Shown one piece after another: positions 1 through 5,560 of a DNA stretch of 9,552 nt (positions within the stretch are counted from its first letter, which is position 1; the number at the start of each line of letters is the position of its first letter). A program made the position numbers and the translations under genes. This DNA is from Chitinophagaceae bacterium (GTDB lineage Bacteria > Bacteroidota > Bacteroidia > Chitinophagales > Chitinophagaceae). The notes under the pieces were generated by a model. The model saw only the letters and a list, made by a program, of their open reading frames with translations. It was not told the DNA's origin and made no database searches. The DNA is taken from positions 1-9,552 of the forward strand of contig CANIMM010000103.1 of assembly GCA_947468255.1 (NCBI GenBank), read 5' to 3'.

Positions 1-1402
1 AATTCCACTCATAAGCAGGCAATTGCCCATCCGGTTTCATATACCACTCGCGCATAATGAGCAGTAACTGATTCTTAGCAAATTCGGGATCTACCATTAC
101 CAAGGAGATACAATGAAAAGCGAGGTCCCATGCAGCATACCAAGGGTACTCCCACTTGTCGGGCATGGCAATGATATCTTGATTTTTTAAATGGGTCCAA
201 TCATTGTTTCGCCCCCTTAGTTTACCATCATTTACAGGAGTAATACCATCGCTGGTTTTGAGCCAATGCTCTACATCATAATGATAATATTGTTTACTCC
301 ACAATACACCCGCCAATGCTTTTCGCTGAATGTTTTTTAAATCAGGGGATATGTTCGTAGGAAGTATTTTTTGATAAAAATCATTCGCCTCCTGCTTACG
401 GGTAGCAAATATTTTTTCAAAGTCTTGGTTAAATGGCCTGGCTTCCAACTTATTGGTAAGCCGGCAATAAATCGTTTTGGTTTCACCACCCTTCACTTTT
501 AATTGGTATATGGGTGAAAATTTTGTACCCGACTTTCTATTGTGTAATTTTCTGCGATTGGTGCCATGAATAACTGCATCATGAAAAGCATCTTTTACAA
601 AAGGTGTTTCATTCTCTGATCCGTTTACCTTATTGAAATTGGTTTCATTGTCCGTAAACAAGGAATAATCCGGATGCTGAAAATAAAAATAATAGTCCCC
701 CAAACGCTGGTGGTTCACTTTTACGGATGTTTTATTTAAATAGGTGATAGAAGGCTTGGGGTCATCTGGATTGTTGCCCCAGCGATTATAAAACCAAAGG
801 GTAGGCAACACCGTTATAGGAGCAGGCTTATCATACCGATTGGTAATATCGATTTTGATATAAATGTCCTGTGAATCTTGTTTGGCGTAAGTGATATTCA
901 CATCAAAATATTCATCCTGATCAAATATTCCGGTATCAAGGATTTCATATTCAGGCTCCTGCATGGACCGATAGCGGTTGGTGTTTTTCAGGTCATCATA
1001 AGGGAATTCTCGCTGAGGAAATTTATACAAATATTCCATATAATAATGGCTAGGAATATTATCTTGATAGTAATACAACTCCTTTACATCTTCGCCATGG
1101 TTGCCCTCATAATTTCCAAGGCCAAACAAACGCTCCTTCAGTATTCGATCCTTTCCATTCCAAAATGAAAGCGCAAAACAAAGATTTTGAAAATAATCCG
1201 AGATTCCTGCAATACCATCTTCTCCCCAACGGTAGGTTCTGAAATGCGACTGGTCAAAAGGTAGATAACCCCAGGCATCGCCATAATGGCCATAATCTTC
1301 TCTCACGGTTCCCCATTGCCTTTCGCTTAAATAAGGGCCCCATTGTTCTAAGGGAATCGGCTTTTTAGCATTATCGGCTAAACGTTGGTGTTCTGCAGTC
1401 AT
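1..1402 (-). CDS. GH63/MGH1-like glucosidase, N-terminal part (truncated by window edge)
   Basis: I read 467 uninterrupted codons on the minus strand, from ATG at 1402-1400 to the left edge; the C-terminal part lies outside the window. It matches the bacterial GH63/MGH1-like glycosidase family, usually near 880-900 residues, which hydrolyses alpha-glucosidic or related linkages in an (alpha/alpha)6 barrel. Visible family blocks are WGPYLSERQWGTVREDY (residues 21-37), YRWGEDG (57-63), ERLFGL followed by EGNHGEDVKE (90-108), a beta-rich N-domain to about 340, and the start of the catalytic barrel with PWYAAWDLAFH (420-430). D426 in the WD motif is the likely general acid, by analogy with GH63 enzymes. 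The visible part ends in LPAYEWN, also typical. ATG 1402 is the first Met after an in-frame TGA 45 bases upstream. There is no signal peptide, so the enzyme is probably cytoplasmic. No Shine-Dalgarno is seen; the leader is A-rich. Substrate unknown. Confidence 0.9.
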   Translation of the reverse strand, partial: MTAEHQRLADNAKKPIPLEQWGPYLSERQWGTVREDYGHYGDAWGYLPFDQSHFRTYRWGEDGIAGISDYFQNLCFALSFWNGKDRILKERLFGLGNYEGNHGEDVKELYYYQDNIPSHYYMEYLYKFPQREFPYDDLKNTNRYRSMQEPEYEILDTGIFDQDEYFDVNITYAKQDSQDIYIKIDITNRYDKPAPITVLPTLWFYNRWGNNPDDPKPSITYLNKTSVKVNHQRLGDYYFYFQHPDYSLFTDNETNFNKVNGSENETPFVKDAFHDAVIHGTNRRKLHNRKSGTKFSPIYQLKVKGGETKTIYCRLTNKLEARPFNQDFEKIFATRKQEANDFYQKILPTNISPDLKNIQRKALAGVLWSKQYYHYDVEHWLKTSDGITPVNDGKLRGRNNDWTHLKNQDIIAMPDKWEYPWYAAWDLAFHCISLVMVDPEFAKNQLLLIMREWYMKPDGQLPAYEWN

Positions 1403-1430
1403 GATATTTTTTATATAAAATGCCTTTTTC

Positions 1431-1451
1431 GTATTGAAGGGTTTTCAATAC
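1431..1451. promoter_or_regulatory. Palindrome in the glucosidase leader (candidate operator or leader hairpin)
   Basis: Perfect 8-bp arms GTATTGAA (1431-1438) and TTCAATAC (1444-1451) flank the 5-base centre GGGTT. It lies 28 bases upstream of the glucosidase start, inside the likely 5' leader. The arms are AT-rich and no T-run follows in the transcribed direction, so an operator or leader structure is more likely than a terminator. A related palindrome occurs at 5526-5543, just upstream of the 1088-residue fusion gene. A regulatory role is inferred. Confidence 0.4.
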
Positions 1452-1498
1452 AAAAAATGACGGATTCATGGCAAGCAAAACCATTTTTAACGTAAATG

Positions 1499-1514
1499 AC
1501 TGTAAAAATACAGT
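1499..1514. repeat. Small inverted repeat ACTGTA-aaaa-TACAGT
   Basis: Perfect 6-bp arms ACTGTA (1499-1504) and TACAGT (1509-1514) are separated by four A residues, about 97 bases upstream of the glucosidase ATG. On the plus strand it is followed by five T residues, but no plus-strand gene precedes it. On the minus strand it contains TATTTTTA, a 7/8 match to the Bacteroidota TAnnTTTG element, without a TTG at the right distance. It could be a minor promoter/operator element or chance. Confidence 0.3.
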
Positions 1515-1714
1515 TTTTAAAAATGAGTGCTGCCATGGAAACAAAAAACCCATCATAAGGTACCGAAAAATAACGCCTATTTGAAAGTTTTGTTGTGGAA
1601 GGAGGTGAAATGAGTTACAAAATAATTCAGCTAATTTTTGTATTTTTTTAATTCGCAAAAATGGCCTGGGGGTATTACTGATACTAACCAACTTATGCTG
1701 CTAGGAAAAATTCC

Positions 1715-1753
1715 CGCTGATTTTCGCAGATACTCCCGCAGATGAGCGCAGAT
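1715..1753. repeat. Four CGCWGAT units in near-helical phase
   Basis: The heptamer CGCTGAT occurs at 1715-1721 and CGCAGAT at 1725-1731, 1737-1743 and 1747-1753, with start-to-start spacing of 10, 12 and 10 bp. A related TGCAGA follows near 1766-1771. From memory, similar CGCAGAT-rich short sequences recur in intergenic regions of Bacteroidota genomes, so this may be one copy of a dispersed non-coding repeat. It lies in a gap without genes, about 90-130 bp downstream of the trpB2 terminator on the minus strand. The function is unknown. Confidence 0.55.
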
Positions 1754-1840
1754 TTTATCATCGGTGCAGAAGAAGATATGACAATGACCTATTAATAGGC
1801 AGCAGTAAGTAAAACGAAAGCCGCGAATTTTTTAAATAAA

Positions 1841-1868
1841 AAAAGTACAGCATCGCTGCTGTACTTTT
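1841..1868 (-). terminator. Rho-independent terminator of trpB2
   Basis: Perfect 12-bp arms, AAAAGTACAGCA (1841-1852) and TGCTGTACTTTT (1857-1868), enclose the 4-base loop TCGC. On the minus strand the stem begins 20 bases after the trpB2 stop codon and runs into TTTTTTTATTTAAA, a good U-tract. The symmetrical A/T flanks could allow some termination from the plus strand too, but no plus-strand gene reads into it. Confidence 0.87.
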
Positions 1869-1888
1869 ATTATTCAATCGTACTCCTC

Positions 1889-3253
1889 TTAAATGGTGGG
1901 AGTAGTTAATTGCGCTAAAGACTGATCGATCTCTTCCTGAGACACTTCAAAATCAACCAATTTTCCACTTAAAAATTGCTCGTAAGAACCTAAGTCGAAA
2001 TGGCCATGGCCACATAGGTTAAACAAGATTGTTTTTGAAACGCCCTCTGCATCGGCCTGTTTAGCCTGTCGAATTACTTCAGCAATTGCATGGGTAGCCT
2101 CAGGAGCAGGTATAATTGCTTCTGTCCTAGAAAACAGAATGCCTGCCTCAAAGCATTCTATCTGATTGATAGCATTGGCTTCAATAATGCCATCTTTCAA
2201 TAATTGACTTACAATAGCTCCGGCACCATGGTACCTTAAGCCGCCAGCATGAATGGGAGAAGGAATGAAATTGTGACCAAGCGTATACATTGGAATTAAC
2301 GGGGTCATTCCAACCGTATCTCCAAAGTCATAACGGAAAACGCCACGCGTTAATTTAGGACAAGAAGTTGGCTCTACCGCAATGGCCCTTACATTTTTTC
2401 CACCGGTTAACTTATTTTGCAAAAAGGGAAATGCAATACCTGCAAAATTAGACCCGCCGCCAAAAGGTGCAACTACAATATCTGGATAATCGCCTGCCTT
2501 TTCCATTTGTTTAAGCGCTTCTAGACCGATAATGGTTTGATGCATCAATACATGATTCAATACACTTCCTAATGCATATTTGGTATCATCATTGGTGGCC
2601 GCTACTTCCACCGCTTCTGAAATTGCAATCCCTAAACTGCCCGGAGAATTGGGGTCGGCAGCCAGTATGCTTTTTCCTGCGTTGGTAAGATTGCTGGGAG
2701 AAGCATGCACCGTAGCACCCCAGGTATTCATCATTATCTTACGGTAAGGCTTACCCTCATAACTTACTTTTACCATAAATACCTCACACTCTATTCCAAA
2801 AAGCTGACAGGCAAAACTAAGGGCACTTCCCCATTGGCCTGCCCCAGTTTCGGTAGCTATTTTCTTAACGCCTTCTTTAGAATTGTAATAGGCTTGTGGA
2901 ATTGCGGTATTGGGTTTATGAGACCCCGCCGGACTTCCTCCTTCATATTTATAATAAATTTTAGATTTGGTACCCAAGGCTTTTTCTAATCCATACGCGC
3001 GATACATGGGAGTAGGACGCCAAATGGAATACAAGTTTCGCACTTCATCTGGTATCTCTACCCACTTTTCGGTGGTTACTTCCTGCTTAATCAATTCCAT
3101 TGGAAAAAGCGGCGCTAAGGCTTCTGGCCCAATGGGCTGTTGCGTTCCGGGATGCAAAGGAGGTAAAGGTTTGTTAGCCATGTCTGCTACAATATTGTAC
3201 CAATGCGTAGGTATCTCCGATTCCTCTAAGGTGATTTTTCTTTCTTTTGACAT
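1889..3253 (-). CDS. trpB2: TrpB2-type tryptophan synthase beta chain-like PLP enzyme
   Basis: This complete 454-residue fold-type II PLP enzyme belongs to the TrpB-like TrpB2 branch, which condenses indole (or a related acceptor) with serine to give tryptophan. Landmarks are the long N-terminal extension typical of TrpB2 (residues 1-75), RPTPMYRA (79-86), the Schiff-base lysine K113 in GSHKPN, the catalytic glutamate E135 in ETGAGQWG (TrpB1 proteins have ETGAGQHG), the PLP-phosphate loop GGGSN (265-269), HAGGLRYHG (335-343) and the C-terminal CGHGHFD (414-420). ATG 3253 starts the conserved N-terminus, and the length is normal for the subfamily. It is cytoplasmic. It stands alone: no trpA or other trp gene is adjacent, which is common for TrpB2, thought to work without TrpA as an indole-salvage enzyme. 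No trp leader peptide or attenuator is visible. It appears monocistronic, with its own terminator at 1841-1868. Confidence 0.96.
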   Translation of the reverse strand: MSKERKITLEESEIPTHWYNIVADMANKPLPPLHPGTQQPIGPEALAPLFPMELIKQEVTTEKWVEIPDEVRNLYSIWRPTPMYRAYGLEKALGTKSKIYYKYEGGSPAGSHKPNTAIPQAYYNSKEGVKKIATETGAGQWGSALSFACQLFGIECEVFMVKVSYEGKPYRKIMMNTWGATVHASPSNLTNAGKSILAADPNSPGSLGIAISEAVEVAATNDDTKYALGSVLNHVLMHQTIIGLEALKQMEKAGDYPDIVVAPFGGGSNFAGIAFPFLQNKLTGGKNVRAIAVEPTSCPKLTRGVFRYDFGDTVGMTPLIPMYTLGHNFIPSPIHAGGLRYHGAGAIVSQLLKDGIIEANAINQIECFEAGILFSRTEAIIPAPEATHAIAEVIRQAKQADAEGVSKTILFNLCGHGHFDLGSYEQFLSGKLVDFEVSQEEIDQSLAQLTTPTI

Positions 3254-3370
3254 CTGATATGATTTTAGCTTTCAAGGTAAGCAAAAACAAGAAAACTAAA
3301 AAAAATACTGGAAACGGATTGCTTTGGTAAAATGGTCTTGATTACATTACTGAGAAATGCAGATATGGTA

Positions 3371-3402
3371 AAGGCTTGCCGATTTTACACCGTACAAGCC
3401 TT
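3371..3402 (-). terminator. Hairpin downstream of tRNA-Val (possible terminator or processing signal)
   Basis: Inverted repeat AAGGCTTG (3371-3378) and CAAGCCTT (3395-3402) has perfect 8-bp arms and a 16-base loop, starting 2 bases past the tRNA 3' end on the minus strand. No U-tract follows (the next bases read TACCATATCTGC), so it is a weak intrinsic terminator at best. It may instead mark the 3' boundary for tRNA processing. Confidence 0.4.
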
Positions 3403-3404
3403 AG

Positions 3405-3479
3405 TGGGCTGTGCTGGGCTCGAACCAGCGACCCTCACGTTGTCGACGTGATGCTCTAAACCAACTGAGCTAACAACCC
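3405..3479 (-). tRNA. tRNA-Val (anticodon GAC)
   Basis: The 75-nt gene folds into a full cloverleaf. The acceptor stem GGGTTGT/ACAGCCC has one G-U pair and discriminator A. The D arm is GCTC/GAGC with a 10-base loop, and the T arm is GCTGG/CCAGC with loop TTCGAGC. The anticodon stem TCACG/CGTGA closes a 7-base loop TCGACAA, giving anticodon GAC (3444-3442), which decodes GUC/GUU valine codons. The CCA end is not encoded; the bases after the discriminator are CTAA, so CCA must be added by the nucleotidyltransferase. Position 33, almost always U, reads C here. The gene stands alone between trpB2 and the M19-like gene. Confidence 0.95.
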
Positions 3480-3493
3480 ATCATTCATTGGTG

Positions 3494-3501
3494 CAAAAAT
3501 A
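3494..3501 (-). promoter_or_regulatory. Candidate -7 element of the tRNA-Val promoter
   Basis: On the minus strand this reads TATTTTTG, a full match to the Bacteroidota sigma-70 -7 consensus TAnnTTTG, ending 14 bases before the tRNA 5' end. That would give a leader of only a few bases, as expected for a tRNA gene. No clean TTTG lies at the -33 position (GGTTTAG is near it), so only the -7 half is supported. Confidence 0.4.
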
Positions 3502-3561
3502 AAGAATGTACAACAACTAAACCCGAATGTTTTTGAATACCCAGCAATCTGACCTACCCGC

Positions 3562-3569
3562 TACATTTG
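3562..3569 (+). promoter_or_regulatory. Candidate -7 element upstream of the M19-like gene
   Basis: TACATTTG matches TAnnTTTG exactly, 108 bases before ATG 3678. The nearest TTTG upstream (3532-3535) is separated by 26 bases, longer than the usual spacing of about 19-21, so the match may be fortuitous. It lies in the divergent region between the tRNA and the M19-like gene, where a rightward promoter is required. Confidence 0.25.
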
Positions 3570-3677
3570 ATTTAGTATCCAGTATTGCCCGAAAGAAATT
3601 GTTTTCAAAAAAGTGGATACCAGGTCATTGTATTTTTCAAACATGCTCTGTACTTTCCTGCTTTATACAAAATTACC

Positions 3678-5276
3678 ATGGAATATGATTTTAACATTGA
3701 TATCCATTGCCATAGCAGTTGGAAACCATTTATGAGCGGCAGAAACAACCCCGCTCATACGCCTTTCGAAAGTTACGAAAACGAAATTAGCGCGCGCCTA
3801 CTAAAAAGGCTGAGCAAACAAATTGAAAGCATCCTTCGCTTTAAGCTAAGCACACAAAGCAACTTTGACAATTTGCATAAAGGAAATGTTCGGTTAGCAA
3901 TCGTATCACTCACGCCCCTTGAAAAGGCATTTTTTGTAGCTAATGTAAAATCAGATGGCTTCCTGAAAAAATTGATAAAACTGTTGGTTACAGAAGAACA
4001 TGAACGAAAGTTATATACTTTAAAAAACAATGTCATCAATGCTTTGACCGGCTTTCATACCACTGATATCAACTTTGCAAAAAAATGGATGTCGAAATAT
4101 TTCCAGGAGGCGCTGGTACCGGAATATACTTATTTTACAAAGTTTAATAACCAACAAAACAACGAACAAACTTACTCTATAAAATTTGTAAAAAATTTTC
4201 AAGAGATCAAAGATTGCCTTCATGCCAGTACAACTACTATTTGCATCATCATTAGTATAGAAGGCGCTCATACGCTTTCCAGCCAAGTGCCTGAATCGAA
4301 TCATTTGATGCAGCATGTAGGCGCAAATCATCTTGAAGATGAACTCGATTTTGATTCCCTATTAGCTTATCAAAATAATATCGAGGCAATGAAAAAATGG
4401 GAATTTGTACCATTGTACATTTCACTCAACCACCATTTTTGGAATGGTTTGGGAGGACATGCAAAAAGCTTGACGAAACTGTTTGATCTACTGGTATCTC
4501 AAACGGAAGGAATGAATGAGGGTTTGAAAGGGATGGGAAAAGAAGTCATCAGGCTATTACTAAAAACCACCAATGGGCCTAGGGTACTGATTGACATCAA
4601 ACACATGAGCCCTGCTTGCCGCAAAGATTTTTATTCCTTTATCCAAACGGATTATTGGATGCACAATGATAAATTCCCCTTGATTTGCAGCCATACCGGT
4701 GTGGTCAGCAAAAGCAAGACCCTCGATGCCTTGATTACCCAAGATGACAAAATGGAATGGCAGGATAACAGCAACTATCTCCATGAACAAAGTATCAATC
4801 TTTGTGCGGAAGATATTTTGATAATTGCCGAAACAGGTGGACTGATAGGTATACAACTCGATGAACAAAGAATAGCGGGTAATATTGCCATTGAAGTTGT
4901 CAAAAAGAATAGGAAGCTTTCAAGCGAAGATGTACGCAAACAATATGTAAAAATTTTATTCGCCAACTTATTTGAAATTGTAAAAACCGTCAATACGAAA
5001 AATGGCTGGAACCTGCTATCCATAGGAAGTGATTATGACGGATTTATCCATCACCTAGATTTTTACCCCACTACTGCCGAAATGCCGATATTAAAAAAAG
5101 ACATGCTTGATTTTTTAATCCAGCCTGAGGAGATTTCACCAATAGGATTTGATTATTCATTGCCGCTTCATGAGATGCATCGATTGATGTTTGGCTTAGC
5201 TGCTGAAGAAATTATTAAAAAAATATTTGCAACGAATGTGATGAACTTTTTAGAAAAAAACTTTAACCGCCTATAG
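3678..5276 (+). CDS. Peptidase M19 (renal/membrane dipeptidase)-like metal-dependent hydrolase
   Basis: This 532-residue protein belongs to the M19 dipeptidase family within the amidohydrolase (TIM-barrel) superfamily, which cleaves dipeptides using a binuclear metal centre. Ligand positions appear in the family order: DIHCH with H10 and H12, SIEGAH with E195, DIKHMS with H309, CSHTGV with H339, and GSDYDG with D452, followed by a C-terminal NVMNFLEKNF resembling the family's final helix. Classical M19 enzymes have HxD at the first site; HxH is present here. About 140 residues between the first motif and E195 are an unusually long, Lys-rich helical stretch, and the protein is longer than the roughly 350-400-residue classical enzymes. 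I chose ATG 3678 because it places the metal motif near the N-terminus; a TTG at 3585 would add 31 unconvincing residues. No signal peptide, so probably cytoplasmic. Substrate unknown; dipeptidase activity is inferred from family. Confidence 0.85.
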   Translation: MEYDFNIDIHCHSSWKPFMSGRNNPAHTPFESYENEISARLLKRLSKQIESILRFKLSTQSNFDNLHKGNVRLAIVSLTPLEKAFFVANVKSDGFLKKLIKLLVTEEHERKLYTLKNNVINALTGFHTTDINFAKKWMSKYFQEALVPEYTYFTKFNNQQNNEQTYSIKFVKNFQEIKDCLHASTTTICIIISIEGAHTLSSQVPESNHLMQHVGANHLEDELDFDSLLAYQNNIEAMKKWEFVPLYISLNHHFWNGLGGHAKSLTKLFDLLVSQTEGMNEGLKGMGKEVIRLLLKTTNGPRVLIDIKHMSPACRKDFYSFIQTDYWMHNDKFPLICSHTGVVSKSKTLDALITQDDKMEWQDNSNYLHEQSINLCAEDILIIAETGGLIGIQLDEQRIAGNIAIEVVKKNRKLSSEDVRKQYVKILFANLFEIVKTVNTKNGWNLLSIGSDYDGFIHHLDFYPTTAEMPILKKDMLDFLIQPEEISPIGFDYSLPLHEMHRLMFGLAAEEIIKKIFATNVMNFLEKNFNRL

Positions 5277-5292
5277 CAAAAAAACATACCTG

Positions 5293-5310
5293 TTTCTTCT
5301 AACCAAGAAA
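5293..5310 (+). terminator. Weak hairpin after the M19-like gene
   Basis: TTTCTT (5293-5298) and AAGAAA (5305-5310) form 6-bp arms with a 6-base loop, 16 bases after the stop codon. The stem is A/U-rich and no U-tract follows, so termination here is doubtful. No better terminator was seen between 5277 and the next gene. Confidence 0.2.
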
Positions 5311-5487
5311 AATTGATACTAAAATCGCTTCCGCGAATTAAATTACTCATTTTAGGCAGCAATTCAATCGCTTTATAAATAATGCCTCCCCCCTTTTTTA
5401 AAAGAATGATTATAAGAAAATCGAATATGAAATCACCCGCTCATTTTCGATCCTTTTCTTCAAAACTCACCGTATAAATAATAATTC

Positions 5488-5530
5488 AATTAATTAATAT
5501 TGAGTGTAAACAATAATTAATTAATATTGA
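5488..5530 (+). repeat. 16-bp direct repeat AATTAATTAATATTGA, two copies
   Basis: Identical copies lie at 5488-5503 and 5515-5530, 27 bp start to start, in a very AT-rich stretch ending 30 bp before the fusion gene. Each contains the palindrome TTAATTAA. The second copy overlaps the candidate -7 element and the end of the first supplies the candidate -33 TTG, so the duplication coincides with the likely promoter. It could be a regulator-binding pair or simply a promoter duplicated by slippage. Confidence 0.65.
5500..5529 (+). promoter_or_regulatory. Candidate Bacteroidota promoter of the fusion gene
   Basis: TTG (5500-5502), exactly 19 bases, then TAATATTG (5522-5529), a 7/8 match to TAnnTTTG. 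The spacing is right for Bacteroidota sigma-70 promoters and would place transcription start near 5536, leaving a short leader of about 25 bases. Both elements fall at the ends of the 16-bp direct repeats. Confidence 0.4.
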
Positions 5531-5543
5531 AGGAATTTTCAAT
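5526..5543. promoter_or_regulatory. ATTGAA/TTCAAT palindrome at the predicted start of the fusion-gene transcript
   Basis: Arms ATTGAA (5526-5531) and TTCAAT (5538-5543) flank GGAATT. It overlaps the 3' end of the candidate -7 element and the predicted transcription start, the position of a typical repressor operator. It resembles the palindrome at 1431-1451 upstream of the glucosidase: both read ATTGAAGG, one or two variable bases, TTTTCAAT. Function inferred only. Confidence 0.3.
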
Positions 5544-5560
5544 TAAACAAAACTATTCTC

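Larger units (their letters stand above)
1403..1888. other. Intergenic region between glucosidase and trpB2
   Basis: This 486-bp stretch holds no gene I can support. From left to right it contains an 8-bp-arm palindrome in the glucosidase leader (1431-1451), a small ACTGTA/TACAGT hairpin (1499-1514), a strong Shine-Dalgarno-like sequence before a 13-codon plus-strand ORF (1601-1651), four CGCWGAT units at 10-12 bp spacing (1715-1753), and the trpB2 terminator (1841-1868). An open minus-strand frame across 1371-1691 has no recognisable protein character and overlaps the glucosidase start in another frame. No convincing TTG/TAnnTTTG promoter pair was found for the glucosidase. Confidence 0.6.

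Noticed and set aside
1371..1691. Open 106-codon minus-strand frame upstream of the glucosidase
   Set aside because: It overlaps the glucosidase start in another frame, has no recognisable motif, and its sequence covers palindromes and A/T-rich leader; treated as non-coding.
2705..3257. Two open plus-strand frames of 94-96 codons opposite trpB2
   Set aside because: They are antisense shadows of a well-conserved coding gene, with no ribosome-binding site or motif.
3405..3479. Reading the tRNA anticodon as GTC (Asp) by shifting the loop
   Set aside because: That would break the perfect 5-bp anticodon stem and leave a 9-base loop; GAC (Val) gives a standard 7-base loop.
3585..3677. TTG start extending the M19-like protein by 31 residues
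   Set aside because: The extension has no signal peptide or domain character and lacks a ribosome-binding site; ATG 3678 places the metal motif at the usual N-terminal position.
5168..5443. Minus-strand open frame reading GGGIIYKAIELLPKM and then RGSDFSINFSWLEETG, suggestive of a gene remnant
   Set aside because: It has no good start, runs into the antisense of the M19-like gene, and I recognise no family; a translated search of 5277-5443 would be decisive.
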